The notes: generated from the letters alone by a model not told the origin. Shown: positions 51,253 to 60,646, counted from the first letter of the stretch. The stretch: DNA of 64,000 nucleotides from Cellvibrio sp. KY-YJ-3 (GCF_008806955.1 NZ_CP031727.1:2494001-2558000); one strand, 5' to 3'. A program made the numbers and translations.

Positions 51253-54200
51253 ATGATGCTCTCGGATATTGCTATCAAGCGCCCGGTATTTGCCTCGGTG
51301 CTGTCAATTTTATTAATCGCGTTCGGCATAGTTGCCTTTGAGCGGCTGACCTTGCGCGAGTATCCCAATATCGATCCCCCTGTTGTATCTATTCGCACTA
51401 ATTACCCCGGTGCTGCTGCCAATATTGTTGAAACCAGAGTAACCAAGGTTATTGAGGATCGTATTTCCGGTGTGGAAGGAATTCGCTACATAGAATCCTC
51501 CAGTGAAAATGGTGTTTCGAATATTGTGGTTCAGTTTGATACGGGCCATAACATGGATGCCGCCGCGAATGATATTCGCGATCGTGTAGCCCGTGCGTTG
51601 GGTAATTTGCCCGATGAGGCCGACCCACCCGAAGTGCAAAAAGTCAGCTCGGATGAAGACGTTATTCTCTGGTTTAATTTTGCCGGTGAAAATATGACTA
51701 TGCCGGAGCTTTCTGATTACGCCCAGCGCTATTTGGTCGATCGCTTTTCGGTAATTGATGGTGTGGCGCGTGTGCGTATTGGTGGTGAGCAGCGCTACGC
51801 CATGCGCATTTGGTTGGATCGCCGTGAATTGGCGGCGCGCAATCTTACCGTCAATGATGTGGAGGCCGCGCTGCGCGCTGAAAACGTCGAATTGCCGGCG
51901 GGTAGTATTGAATCCCTGGAGCGACAATTTACGGTGCGCATGGCTCGCTCCTATCGCACCGTCGATGAATTCAGTCGCCTTGTGGTGCGGCGCGGTGAAG
52001 ATGGTCACCTGACCCGTTTGGGGGATATTGCCAAAGTAGAAAAGGGCACCGAAGAAGATCGCAATTTATTTCGCGGCAACGGTGTAACCCAGGTCGGGAT
52101 CGGTATTGTTAAACAATCCACTGCAAATACCATTGATGTGGCGCGCGGTGCAAAACTCGAGCGCGACAAAATTAATGCAATTTTACCCAAAGGCATGAGT
52201 CTGGAAGACAGTTATGACAGCTCGGTATTTGTAGAGCGCGCTATTCACGAGGTGTACATCACGCTCGCCATTGCGATTGGTTTGGTGGTGTTGGTTATCT
52301 ATTTATTTTTAGGCAGTGTCCGTGCCATGTTAGTGCCTGCGGTTGCTGTACCTGTATCCATTATTGCTACCTTTACCGTGCTTGCTGCCTTGGATTTTTC
52401 AGTCAATATGTTCACGCTGCTTGCGTTGGTTTTAGCAATTGGATTAGTGGTAGATGATGCGATTGTGGTACTGGAAAATATAGTCCGGCATATTGAAGAG
52501 AAAGGCAAAACACCTCTGCTCGCAGCGGTTGATGGAACACGTGAGGTGGGTTTTGCGGTAATCGCTACCACACTGGTGTTGATTGCCATTTTTGTGCCTA
52601 TTATTTTTCTCAAGGGCGATATAGGGCGATTGTTTTCCGAGTTTGCCATCACCATGGCCGCCGCAGTTGCCTTCTCATCGCTGATCGCACTTACTTTATC
52701 GCCGATGATGGCGTCCAAGGTACTCACCCGCAATGAAAACAAAAATAATCTGGTTGAGAAAATTAATCAGGGAATGTTGCGTTTGCGTTTGCGCTATCAG
52801 GATTCCATCCGTTTTTGTTTGCGTCATACCAAACCAGTTATCGTTATTTTTGCACTGCTCATTTTGGCGATGTTTTATGTAATTAAAACTTTGCCATCTG
52901 AATATGCGCCGCGCGAAGACAGGGGAACTTTTTTTGTCATGGTGAATGGCCCGGAAGGTGCCAGTTATGCCTACATGGAAGAGTACATGACGGAGATTGA
53001 GAACCGCATGATGAAATATGTGGAGGCCGGTGAAATCAACCGCTTGATGGTTCGTGCACCACGGGGCTTTGGTGCCGTAGAAAGTTTTAACTCCGGCATG
53101 ATCATTGCCGTTATGAATGATTGGAGCGAGCGGCGCGGTGCATTTGTGGTAATGGAGGAAATCCGGCAAAAGTTGGCAGATTTACCGGGCGTGACCGCGG
53201 CGCCGGTAATGCGACAGGGGTTTGGCTCGCAAGCGCAAAAACCGGTTCAGTTCGTGCTGGGTGGTGGTACTTATACCGAGTTGGCTCAGTGGCGCGATAT
53301 TTTGCTGGAGAAGTTAGAGGAAAATAACCCCGGCTTAACCGCAATCGATTGGGACTACAAAGAAACCAAACCACAAATAGAAGTATTGATTGATACGAAT
53401 CGTGCAGCGGATTTGGGAGTTAGTGTCAATAATATCGGGCGTACACTGGAGGCGATGTTGGGCTCGCGCCGTGCGACAACCTACATCGATGATGGCGAAG
53501 AGTACGATGTAATCATGCAAGGTGAACGCCATGAGCAGCGCACCACTACCAGTTTGCAAAATATGTATGTGCGCTCTGAACGCAGCGGGGAATTAATTCC
53601 CTTGGCAAATTTGGTCACACTAAAAGAAGTTGCCGATGCCAGCCGTTTGAATCGTTACAACCGCATGCGCTCATTAACAATAGAGGCGAATCTGGCTGAC
53701 AATCTCGCGTTGGGTGATGCATTGGCTCATTTGAATGGTCTGGTGCGTGAGCATCTACCGGCAACTGCGGTGGTGGATTACAAAGGTTTATCGCGCGATT
53801 TTCAAACTGCAGGCAGCTCGGTAATGTTTATTTTCCTGCTCGGTATTTTAATTACCTTCCTGGTGCTGGCTGCCCAGTTTGAAAGTTATGTGCATCCTTT
53901 TGTAATTATGCTGACGGTGCCGTTGGCTATTTTTGGCGGTATGCTGGGGCTGTATGTTACTGGCTCCAGTCTTAATCTCTATTCACAAATCGGATTGTTA
54001 ATGCTCGTGGGGCTCGCTGCTAAAAATGGTATTTTAATCGTTGAGTTCGTCAATCAGTTGCGCGACCGTGGCGTTGAATTTCATGATGCACTGCTCGAAG
54101 CATCATCAGCCCGTTTGCGTCCGATCCTAATGACCAGCTTAACTGCAGTTGCCGGTGCAATTCCTTTGGTTATTTCATCGGGAGCCGGTGCAGAAACGCG

Positions 54201-54369
54201 TTTTGTGATCGGCACGGTGGTGATCGCGGGGGTAATAGTTGCCACTGTTTTGACTTTGTTTTTGGTGCCTGTGGCTTACAGCTTGCTTGCGCGCAATACG
54301 GGGTCACCCGGTGATGTAGCTCGTCAGCTAGTTCAGGATCAGGCGCATTACAGTGGCGAAGACGATTAA
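51253..54369 (+). CDS. RND multidrug efflux transporter, HAE-1 family
   Basis: A 1038-residue inner-membrane proton-antiporter pump of the hydrophobe/amphiphile efflux type. It has the 12-TM layout with two large periplasmic loops. TM1 is preceded by SDIAIKRPVFASVLS, the first loop opens with YPNIDPPVVSI and the TM4 proton-relay Asp pair is in LAIGLVVDDAIVVLENI (about 397-413). The second half repeats the pattern (LLMLVGLAAKNGILIVEFV in TM10). All catalytic charges appear to be kept. Substrate range cannot be read from sequence. It is paired with the adaptor gene upstream and ends at a stem-loop. Two adjacent Met codons give the start. Confidence 0.95.
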   Translation: MMLSDIAIKRPVFASVLSILLIAFGIVAFERLTLREYPNIDPPVVSIRTNYPGAAANIVETRVTKVIEDRISGVEGIRYIESSSENGVSNIVVQFDTGHNMDAAANDIRDRVARALGNLPDEADPPEVQKVSSDEDVILWFNFAGENMTMPELSDYAQRYLVDRFSVIDGVARVRIGGEQRYAMRIWLDRRELAARNLTVNDVEAALRAENVELPAGSIESLERQFTVRMARSYRTVDEFSRLVVRRGEDGHLTRLGDIAKVEKGTEEDRNLFRGNGVTQVGIGIVKQSTANTIDVARGAKLERDKINAILPKGMSLEDSYDSSVFVERAIHEVYITLAIAIGLVVLVIYLFLGSVRAMLVPAVAVPVSIIATFTVLAALDFSVNMFTLLALVLAIGLVVDDAIVVLENIVRHIEEKGKTPLLAAVDGTREVGFAVIATTLVLIAIFVPIIFLKGDIGRLFSEFAITMAAAVAFSSLIALTLSPMMASKVLTRNENKNNLVEKINQGMLRLRLRYQDSIRFCLRHTKPVIVIFALLILAMFYVIKTLPSEYAPREDRGTFFVMVNGPEGASYAYMEEYMTEIENRMMKYVEAGEINRLMVRAPRGFGAVESFNSGMIIAVMNDWSERRGAFVVMEEIRQKLADLPGVTAAPVMRQGFGSQAQKPVQFVLGGGTYTELAQWRDILLEKLEENNPGLTAIDWDYKETKPQIEVLIDTNRAADLGVSVNNIGRTLEAMLGSRRATTYIDDGEEYDVIMQGERHEQRTTTSLQNMYVRSERSGELIPLANLVTLKEVADASRLNRYNRMRSLTIEANLADNLALGDALAHLNGLVREHLPATAVVDYKGLSRDFQTAGSSVMFIFLLGILITFLVLAAQFESYVHPFVIMLTVPLAIFGGMLGLYVTGSSLNLYSQIGLLMLVGLAAKNGILIVEFVNQLRDRGVEFHDALLEASSARLRPILMTSLTAVAGAIPLVISSGAGAETRFVIGTVVIAGVIVATVLTLFLVPVAYSLLARNTGSPGDVARQLVQDQAHYSGEDD

Positions 54370-54390
54370 ATAGTTATTGCGTCAGGCGAT

Positions 54391-54422
54391 AAGGGCGATA
54401 TTGACTGGTCAGTATCGCCCTT
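54391..54422 (+). terminator. Stem-loop after the RND operon
   Basis: AAGGGCGATATTGAC (54391-54405) and GTCAGTATCGCCCTT (54408-54422) pair over about 15 bp with one wobble and a very small loop. There is no T-run, so termination may depend on the stem alone or the element may be a palindromic repeat. Confidence 0.55.
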
Positions 54423-54512
54423 ATTCGTTAGTATCTACCTCACTATAAAAATGATTTATTTTCGGCAATTTCGTTAACCCTTTTTGTCAACTCCCTACCA
54501 TGAGGAGCGGCA

Positions 54513-55226
54513 ATGGTATTGCTGCAGATTGCTATGAAATTTTCTTTATTATTAACAATTCCCTGTGTTGCTTTTTTATTTGCCTGCACAAGTACAGTAC
54601 CGTCAATTACACCCAATAATAATGTTGCCTTGTGGCAAGTGAATTCGCTAGAAACTATCGCCGGCGCAAAAGTAAGTATTTCTGGTGATCCTGAGTTAGT
54701 GAAAAGCAGGCAGGATCAGGTGGTGCGTTTTGATGGCGATGGTGATCGTTTATTGGTGGATGCCAATCCATTAGGTGACGCACAGGAATTTACCATTGAG
54801 ATTTTTTTTAACCCCGCCGATGCCTATCCCAATAATCTGGAGCCGCGTTTTTTTCACATCGAAGCGGAGGATAATCCGAATCGTCGCATTACCATCGAGT
54901 TGCGTTTGAATGATAAAAAACAGTGGTATTTGGATGCCTATATTAAATCTGAAACTTCCCAGTTTACCTTGATAGACCCAAATAAGGTTCATCCAATAGG
55001 GCAGTGGGCTCATGCTGCAGTGACTTATAAAAATGGCGAATTTGTGTCTTACGTAAATGGAGTGCGTGAGCTAACCGGGCAGGTGGAATATTTACCCATT
55101 GCTGCGCATGCTAAAACCTCTATCGGTGCGCGCATGAATCAAGTGCATTGGTTTAATGGTGATATTGCCTGGGTGAAAATTACATCAGCAGCATTACCGC
55201 CAGAGGCATTCACGCTGACCAAATAG
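54513..55226 (+). CDS. LamG/concanavalin-like domain lipoprotein
   Basis: A 237-residue predicted lipoprotein: hydrophobic signal followed by the FLFAC lipobox (Cys about 25). Residues about 55-235 form a LamG/laminin-G-like jelly roll: DQVVRFDGDGDRLLVD opens it, EFTIEIFFNP and RFFHIEAEDNPNRR are strands, and WAHAAVTYKNGEFVSYVNGV is the hallmark of the family, with SIGARMNQVHWFNGDIAWVK at the end. Such modules bind carbohydrate or proteins, and a surface-attached ligand-binding role is inferred. The ATG at 54513 has GAGGAG six bases upstream and is preferred over the one at 54534. It stands alone between two terminators. Confidence 0.82.
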   Translation: MVLLQIAMKFSLLLTIPCVAFLFACTSTVPSITPNNNVALWQVNSLETIAGAKVSISGDPELVKSRQDQVVRFDGDGDRLLVDANPLGDAQEFTIEIFFNPADAYPNNLEPRFFHIEAEDNPNRRITIELRLNDKKQWYLDAYIKSETSQFTLIDPNKVHPIGQWAHAAVTYKNGEFVSYVNGVRELTGQVEYLPIAAHAKTSIGARMNQVHWFNGDIAWVKITSAALPPEAFTLTK

Positions 55227-55238
55227 AGTTGCGACACC

Positions 55239-55280
55239 AAAAAAAGCCGCTGGTGCATTGCTGCAGCAGCGGCTTTTTTT
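55239..55280. terminator. Bidirectional terminator between the LamG gene and proS
   Basis: AAAAAAAGCCGCTG (55239-55252) and CAGCGGCTTTTTTT (55267-55280) pair perfectly around a 14-base loop. The A-run and T-run at the stem ends let it work on both strands. Confidence 0.9.
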
Positions 55281-55304
55281 AACGGAGAAAGTTCCAGCAA
55301 AAAA

Positions 55305-57032
55305 TTACAGTTGGATTTTTGCTTTCAAGAACTCAACAATGTCTGTTGCTGGAATTTCTTGTTTTTCTGCGTCGCGACGGCCTTTGTATTCGATATTGCC
55401 CGCTTCCAAACCGCGGTCGCCAATCACAATGCGATGGGGAATACCCATCAAGTCGGTATCTGCCAGCATCCCGCCCAGACGCGCTTTTTCGTCGTCCATT
55501 AACAATACATCAAAACCAGCGTTAGTTAACTCGGCGTACAGCGCTTCACTCTTGTTGGCGACTGCTGCGGATTTGCTGATATTGATGGGCACTATGGCAA
55601 TATGGAAAGGTGCAATTGCATCTGACCAAATGATCCCATTGTCATCGAAGTTTTGTTCGATGGCAGCTGCAACCACACGAGTTACACCAATACCGTAACA
55701 TCCCATAATCATGGTTTGCTCTTTGCCATTTTCATCCAGTACTTTGGCTTTCATCGCTTCGGAATATTTAGTGCCGAGTTGGAATATGTGGCCCACTTCA
55801 ATGCCGCGCTTAATTTCCAGTGTGCCCTTGCCGCAAGGGCTCGGGTCACCTGTGACTACGTTGCGAATATCAGCAACCAATGGCGCTTTTTCATCGCGCT
55901 CCCAGTTTACGCCGGTGAGGTGGAAACCGTCTTTATTGGCGCCACAAACAAAATCGGCAAGGTGGGCAGCAGCGTGGTCAACAATTACTGGGATTTGTAA
56001 ACCTACCGGTCCGATTGAGCCAATACCCACACCCAGTTCTTCTTTAATGCGACTTTCCGGTGCCAGCGTTAGTGGGGCCGCGATACCGGTTAATTTCTCT
56101 GCTTTGATCTCATTGAGTTCATGGTCACCGCGCAATACCAATGCTACCAATGGCTGGGTTTTATCGGCGCGTATTTCGCCTAATACAATGAGCGTTTTTA
56201 CGGTTTGCTCGGGGCTGACCTTCAAGAATGCACACACTTCTTCGATGCTGTGTTTGCCGGGAGTCGCTACTTCTTGCAGCAGATGTTGCGGAGCAGGGCG
56301 TGTACCGGCTGGCGGCAGTGCTTCCGCTTTTTCAATGTTGGCAGCGTAGTCACTGGCATTGCTGAAGGCGATATCGTCTTCACCGCTGTCGGCCAGTACA
56401 TGGAATTCGTGGGAAAAAGCACCGCCAATAGAGCCGGTATCGGCTAATACGGGGCGGAATTGCAAACCCAAGCGCGTGAAAATGCTGCAGTAGGTTGCAT
56501 GCATCACATCGTAGGTTTGTTGCAGTGATTCAAAACTATTATGGAAAGAGTAGGCATCTTTCATAATAAATTCACGCGAGCGCATCACGCCAAAACGCGG
56601 GCGAATTTCATCGCGGAATTTGGTTTGAATTTGATAGAAATTAGCAGGCAACTGTTTGTAACTTTTTACTTCATTGCGAATTAAATCAGTGATGACCTCT
56701 TCATGGGTCGGGCCGAGGCAAAAGGGGCGGTCGTGACGATCGTTCATGCGCAGCAACTCGGGGCCATACTGCTGCCAACGACCTGATTCTTCCCACAGTT
56801 CCGCAGGTTGTACTACTGGCATCAAAACTTCCATAGCGCCGGATTTATTCATTTCTTCGCGGACGATTTTTTCAACCTTGCGCAGCACTCGCAGGCCCAT
56901 CGGCAACCAGTTGTACAAACCGGATGCGGACTTGCGGATCATACCGGCACGCAACATCAATTTATGGCTGATGACTTCTGCATCTGAAGGGGTTTCTTTA
57001 AGAGTGGCAATTAAAAATCGACTGGAACGCAT
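55305..57032 (-). CDS. proS: Prolyl-tRNA synthetase
   Basis: A 575-residue class II aminoacyl-tRNA synthetase of the bacterial type, with an editing (INS) domain. The N-terminus [20 protein letters not shown] is typical. Class II motif 2 is in [20 protein letters not shown], motif 3 in the [17 protein letters not shown] region, and the INS domain (about 225-395) is present with [11 protein letters not shown] and [12 protein letters not shown], so misacylated Ala-tRNA-Pro can be cleared. The anticodon domain closes the protein with [21 protein letters not shown]. coli ProS is 572 residues. It is leftward from the ATG at 57032 and divergent from the HIT gene. Confidence 0.97.
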   Translation of the reverse strand: MRSSRFLIATLKETPSDAEVISHKLMLRAGMIRKSASGLYNWLPMGLRVLRKVEKIVREEMNKSGAMEVLMPVVQPAELWEESGRWQQYGPELLRMNDRHDRPFCLGPTHEEVITDLIRNEVKSYKQLPANFYQIQTKFRDEIRPRFGVMRSREFIMKDAYSFHNSFESLQQTYDVMHATYCSIFTRLGLQFRPVLADTGSIGGAFSHEFHVLADSGEDDIAFSNASDYAANIEKAEALPPAGTRPAPQHLLQEVATPGKHSIEEVCAFLKVSPEQTVKTLIVLGEIRADKTQPLVALVLRGDHELNEIKAEKLTGIAAPLTLAPESRIKEELGVGIGSIGPVGLQIPVIVDHAAAHLADFVCGANKDGFHLTGVNWERDEKAPLVADIRNVVTGDPSPCGKGTLEIKRGIEVGHIFQLGTKYSEAMKAKVLDENGKEQTMIMGCYGIGVTRVVAAAIEQNFDDNGIIWSDAIAPFHIAIVPINISKSAAVANKSEALYAELTNAGFDVLLMDDEKARLGGMLADTDLMGIPHRIVIGDRGLEAGNIEYKGRRDAEKQEIPATDIVEFLKAKIQL

Positions 57033-57103
57033 AGTTAAGGCTTCTTGATGGCTATAATGGGTTTCAAAGCTGCCTATTCTACGGTGGTTGATGGCATTGG
57101 TAT

Positions 57104-57119
57104 AGCGCCCTGTGGCGCT
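57104..57119. promoter_or_regulatory. Small inverted repeat in the proS-HIT divergent region
   Basis: AGCGCC (57104-57109) and GGCGCT (57114-57119) form a perfect 6-bp stem with a four-base loop, midway between two divergent start codons. It has no T-run and may be an operator; the call rests on symmetry only. Confidence 0.3.
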
Positions 57120-57171
57120 TCACTACCGCCCACAGTGATGATTGCTTTAGCTTATAAAAGGATAACAACTT

Positions 57172-57594
57172 ATGTTTGAACTTCACCCCCGTCTTGCACA
57201 AGATTCAGTTGTGATTGGTGAATTTGATTTGTCTCTGCTGCTCTTGAGTCGCGACGCAAACTACCCTTGGTGTATTTTGGTTCCCAAGCGCGAAGAGGTT
57301 TACGAAATTCACCATTTGAGTGAGGAGGAGCAGCTGCAGCTAATCCGCGAATCTTGTCGCCTCTCAGAAGTCATGACGAGTGTGTTTGACGCCGACAAGA
57401 TGAATGTGGCCGCATTGGGCAATGTGGTGCGCCAGCTGCATATTCACCATATTGCACGCTTTACCGACGATGCTGCGTGGCCGCAACCTATTTGGGGAAA
57501 ACTACCGGCTAAAGACTACAGTGAGGTAGATTTTGCCGAGCGAATCAAGCGCTTACAAAATGCGCTGATCGGCGAAGGGTTCACGGTTTGTTAA
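57172..57594 (+). CDS. HIT family protein
   Basis: A 140-residue histidine-triad protein, probably a nucleotide hydrolase or transferase. The N-terminus MFELHPRLAQDSVVIGEFDL and the VAALGNVVRQLHIHHIARF segment belong to a gammaproteobacterial HIT subfamily in which the triad reads HIHHI rather than HxHxH, so the active-site histidine spacing is slightly altered. DDAAWPQPIWGKLP is a further family hallmark. No partner protein is suggested by context. It is preceded by AAAAGGATAA (a Shine-Dalgarno) and ends at a strong bidirectional terminator shared with the HU-like gene. Confidence 0.88.
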   Translation: MFELHPRLAQDSVVIGEFDLSLLLLSRDANYPWCILVPKREEVYEIHHLSEEEQLQLIRESCRLSEVMTSVFDADKMNVAALGNVVRQLHIHHIARFTDDAAWPQPIWGKLPAKDYSEVDFAERIKRLQNALIGEGFTVC

Positions 57595-57619
57595 CTGTTA
57601 ATGGATAGATTGCAGCCAT

Positions 57620-57648
57620 AAAAAAACCCGCTCAAGCGGGTTTTTTTA
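57620..57648. terminator. Bidirectional terminator between the HIT and HU-like genes
   Basis: AAAAAACCCGC and GCGGGTTTTTTT (around 57621-57631 and 57636-57647) pair with a TCAA loop. Both strands get a U-run. Confidence 0.9.
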
Positions 57649-57667
57649 TAAAAAGTAATCGCGTCTA

Positions 57668-58147
57668 TTAAACAGCGAATTCTTTCAGTTTTTTCAGCGG
57701 ACGCACTTTTACGGAAATGCTCGCTGGTTTAGCTTTGAAAGTTACTTCTTCTTTCGTGAAGGGGTTGATGCCTTTACGCGCTTTAGTGGCAGGCTTTTTC
57801 ACGGTAGTAATTTTCAGCAGGCCAGGCAGAACAAATTCGCCTACGCCTTTTTTCTTGATGTGACCTTCAATAACATTGGTCAATTCGTCCAACACTGCCT
57901 GTACTTGCTTTTTGCTCAGTTCGGTTGCATCAGCAATTTGTTGCAGCATTTGGGTTTTGTTTTGACGCTCAGCGATTGGCTTAACAACAGCAGGTGCTGC
58001 TTTAGCTACTGGCGCTTTTTTAGCTGCTGGTTTGGCAGCAGGCGCTTTCTTGGCAACTGCTTTAGGGGCAGCTTTTGGAGCTGCTTTAGCAGCTGGCGCT
58101 TTTTTTGCTGGAGCAGCTTTTGCGGCTGCAGGTTTCTTAACGGCCAT
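57668..58147 (-). CDS. HU-family DNA-binding protein with histone-H1-like N-terminal tail
   Basis: A 159-residue fusion. Residues 1 to about 58 are an Ala/Lys/Pro-rich tail made of AAxKKAPAA/KAAPKAAPK-type repeats, like histone H1 tails and Pseudomonas AlgP. Residues about 60-159 are an HU/IHF-like domain: a helical dimerisation part (TQMLQQIADATELSKKQVQ, then AVLDELTNVIEG) and the beta-arm region carrying VGEFVLPGLLKITTVKKP, GINPFTKEEVTFKAKPAS and SVKVRPLKKLKEFAV. The arm has NPFT in place of the usual RNPxTG motif, with one Pro at the tip. It should bind and bend DNA as a nucleoid protein. The ATG follows AAGGA. Long AT-rich promoter-like DNA lies upstream (58148-58397). Confidence 0.88.
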   Translation of the reverse strand: MAVKKPAAAKAAPAKKAPAAKAAPKAAPKAVAKKAPAAKPAAKKAPVAKAAPAVVKPIAERQNKTQMLQQIADATELSKKQVQAVLDELTNVIEGHIKKKGVGEFVLPGLLKITTVKKPATKARKGINPFTKEEVTFKAKPASISVKVRPLKKLKEFAV

Positions 58148-58397
58148 ATTTTTTTCCTTGTGTAAATGTGATCAACCTTGGGTTGAGTCGATGTTTTTTG
58201 ATTACGCGTATAACAAAAACCCCTGTATTTATAGGCTCTATGGCGCCTCAATACGGATTGACGCTATATATATAGGATTGAAAACGAATCGGCAACAAAA
58301 AATACTGTGGATTAAGCGCAAAAAGGGCTTTTTTTACGGCGTGTGACTTTTTGCCTTGGTTTTAACGAGTTAATTCATCGCTAAGGAGCGGATACTA

Positions 58398-58898
58398 TTA
58401 CAAATACAGCTGTTGAAACTCAGGTTCCGGTTCGGCGTATTGCCACAAGTAATTGAATTCCTCGCGCAGTTGTTTCACTTCGCGTGATGCCGCACTGTTA
58501 TAGAAACCGCGGTAAGTGTTGTCGTCGTTTTTATAGAGGACTTTTGTGGTATCCCCCAGCATGAAACCCATTTCTTTATTGTTAGGCTCCTGCGTCATTT
58601 TTCGCACTTCAATTTTAGAAGAGAGTCGTTGCGCAAGGCGAACCAATGGATGGCCCGACTCTATAGCGCGCTTGGTGTCTTTTATCAGGATTTGCACCTG
58701 GCAGTGCCGGCTTGAACGTGCAAAGTCTGACAGCGCCTGCACATAGTGGTTAGTGCCGTACACTGGCTCATCCAGGTCGCGACTGAGAATAGCAATCTGC
58801 CGGTTGCTCTGCTGTAAAAGTTCAAGGCTGTAATGGCGAAAGTCTTCGAGGCCATCAAGTAACCAGAGTTCGGTACTGACAGCGGATTGTTCAGCCAT
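58398..58898 (-). CDS. Conserved hypothetical protein (DUF7931-like)
   Basis: A 166-residue soluble protein. The C-terminal half (LVRLAQRLSSKIEVRKMTQE, then KEMGFMLGDTTKVLYKNDD and REVKQLREEFNYLWQYAEPE) resembles a family I associate with DUF7931 and a phospholipase-D-like fold, but no HKD motif is seen. Start: the frame runs to 58961, but the ATG at 58898 has GGGGAG upstream and overlaps the end of the GNAT gene by eight bases, indicating translational coupling. The function is unknown; it probably works with the acetyltransferase encoded just upstream. Confidence 0.68.
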   Translation of the reverse strand: MAEQSAVSTELWLLDGLEDFRHYSLELLQQSNRQIAILSRDLDEPVYGTNHYVQALSDFARSSRHCQVQILIKDTKRAIESGHPLVRLAQRLSSKIEVRKMTQEPNNKEMGFMLGDTTKVLYKNDDNTYRGFYNSAASREVKQLREEFNYLWQYAEPEPEFQQLYL

Positions 58899-59358
58899 TT
58901 TGCAACTCCCCGGCTTCAAACCACATACTGATATGAGGAATACCTGCATCCATAAATTCACTACCCCTGGCGCAAAACCCTAGCTGTTCGTAGAAACTGC
59001 GGCGCGTGGTTTGGGCATGCAAATAAATCTTCCTGTCGGGCGCCGTGCTTAGGCAATAGTTAATAATAAATAGCATGAGCTGATGGCCAATACTTTGAGC
59101 GCGGAATTCGCGTAAGACAGCAACTCGGCCAATATGGTAAAGATAACCACCTTGTGGATTGGATTCTGTGAGCAACCGTGCACAACCTATTGCATTAACA
59201 TTGCTCTCCTGCACTAAAAAATGAATGGCGTCACTGTCGTATTCGTCCCATTCATCAGCTTCTGGTACTGCCTGTTCTTCGATAAAAACCCGGGTGCGAA
59301 TACTACTTAGCTCGGTTTTGTGGGTGCGCCAATCGGTAATTATTATTGTGCGGCTCAT
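58891..59358 (-). CDS. GNAT family N-acetyltransferase
   Basis: A 155-residue acetyl-CoA-dependent acetyltransferase. The acetyl-CoA-binding motif A is in IGRVAVLREFRAQSIGHQLM (about 78-97, with R/Q-x-x-G-x-G/A variant QSIGHQ), preceded by AIGCARLL, and followed by the family B motif helix and FYEQLGFCARG near 124-134. The N-terminus IRTRVFIEEQAVPEADEWDE is that of the YjcF/ElaA-like subgroup. The substrate is unknown. Its stop overlaps the next gene by eight bases; upstream roxA ends 61 bases away in the same direction, so roxA, the GNAT gene and the hypothetical gene form a leftward operon. Confidence 0.86.
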   Translation of the reverse strand: MSRTIIITDWRTHKTELSSIRTRVFIEEQAVPEADEWDEYDSDAIHFLVQESNVNAIGCARLLTESNPQGGYLYHIGRVAVLREFRAQSIGHQLMLFIINYCLSTAPDRKIYLHAQTTRRSFYEQLGFCARGSEFMDAGIPHISMWFEAGELQNG

Positions 59359-59419
59359 GATTTTTCCGTCGAAAAATAGATGGGTAGTGCGTGGGCTCTA
59401 CCCATTCTAGGTTTGAAAA

Positions 59420-60574
59420 TTATTCGTCGACTAGCAGCGTTTCCAGATTAATTAGCTGGGTTATGGCGGCGCGGTCTTGCGGATCTTGCACTAAGGTTTT
59501 GAGTTCGCGCCAGCTAATCTCCACTTCTTTGCACACCAGTTCGGCCAGCTCGCGCGAGCAGCAAATCACTTCGCCATCGGCAAATAACATAGTGCCTTTT
59601 TCATCGCTGTGGAAGGCGAGGCGCGCAGCGGGATGACGCCAGAGTAATTCGCCGTCGGCGAGTGCAGATTGCCATTCACTGGCGTCTATATCGAGCGGCT
59701 CTTCATCGGTCTGTTCAATATATTTGCGTTCAGTCATAAATTTACCGAACCAATGGGCGATATTTTCGTTGGTCAGATGCTGCAAAATAATATTGCGCAC
59801 TTGTTCGATGGCTTTGTTGTTAATTTCGCCCGGGTTGTCTTGCAAGGCCAAGTCTGGGTCGGAGTAGCGCAAGTCATCGACAATCGAGAGTGCAATTTCT
59901 TGCCCAGCCTCGGCGATAATATCGGCATGGCTGGGTGCGCGAAAACCAATCGAGTAGGTCATACAATCATCGCCCTGGGCGTTGCCCCAGTGTGCGATGC
60001 CCGGTGGGATATAAAGCATGTCGCCCGGCTCCAGCACCCACTCGTTGGTAGTGTGAAATTCACTGAGGATTTTCAAGCGAGTACCTTCAACACGCGGTGA
60101 GTTGTTGTCGCACATTTGCCCGAGTTTCCAATGGCGTTTGCCCAAGCCCTGCAACAAAAATACATCGTAGTAATCAAAGTGCGGGCCGACTCCACCTTGA
60201 TCCGGCGCGTAGCTGATCATTACATCGTCCAGGCGCCAGCTGGGGATAAAACGGAAATAGTCCAGCAGTTGATTTACTTCTGGTACAAATTGATCAACGG
60301 CTTGCACCAATAAAGTCCAGCGTTTTTCTGGCAAGGTTTCAAATGTTTTTTCATCGAATGGGCCATTGCGCAATTCCCATGGCGTTTCGCCTTGTTCCAG
60401 CACAATGCGTGACTCAACTTCTTCTTCCAGCGCGAGACCAGCAAGTTCGTCAGGAGATAACGGTGATTCAAAACCGGGAAATGCGTTGCGAATTAACAGC
60501 GGTTTTTTTTGCCAGTAATCGCGTAAAAATTCTTCAATCGGCATATCGCCAAGATGGGTGAGGGGTGTGGTCAT
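59420..60574 (-). CDS. roxA: Ribosomal protein L16 3-hydroxylase RoxA (YcfD)
   Basis: A 384-residue JmjC/cupin-fold Fe(II)/2-oxoglutarate oxygenase that hydroxylates an arginine of ribosomal protein L16. The metal ligands are H132 and D134 (in GVGPHFDYYDVF) and H195 (in IPPGIAHWG), with the 2-oxoglutarate-contact lysine/arginine in LGKRHWK. The N-terminal MPIEEFLRDYWQKKPLLIRN is the family signature. The C-terminal winged-helix part (about 290-384) has the REL-rich stretch. E. coli YcfD is 373 residues. It is leftward, downstream of a terminator-bearing gap after purB. Confidence 0.94.
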   Translation of the reverse strand: MTTPLTHLGDMPIEEFLRDYWQKKPLLIRNAFPGFESPLSPDELAGLALEEEVESRIVLEQGETPWELRNGPFDEKTFETLPEKRWTLLVQAVDQFVPEVNQLLDYFRFIPSWRLDDVMISYAPDQGGVGPHFDYYDVFLLQGLGKRHWKLGQMCDNNSPRVEGTRLKILSEFHTTNEWVLEPGDMLYIPPGIAHWGNAQGDDCMTYSIGFRAPSHADIIAEAGQEIALSIVDDLRYSDPDLALQDNPGEINNKAIEQVRNIILQHLTNENIAHWFGKFMTERKYIEQTDEEPLDIDASEWQSALADGELLWRHPAARLAFHSDEKGTMLFADGEVICCSRELAELVCKEVEISWRELKTLVQDPQDRAAITQLINLETLLVDE

Positions 60575-60610
60575 CTTTAATACCTGAAAATAAAATGGGA
60601 ATTAAAATAA

Positions 60611-60634
60611 TAAAGGGCTCCGTAGAGCCCTTTA
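60611..60634 (-). terminator. Terminator of purB
   Basis: TAAAGGGCTC (60611-60620) and GAGCCCTTTA (60625-60634) pair perfectly with a CGTA loop. Read on the minus strand it is followed by TTATTTT. It lies 12 bases after the purB stop and 36 bases before roxA starts. Confidence 0.8.
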
Positions 60635-60646
60635 TTTTTTCACGGT

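Noticed and set aside
51313-52008. 231-codon frame antisense to the RND pump
   Set aside because: It is inside a canonical pump gene and lacks family resemblance.
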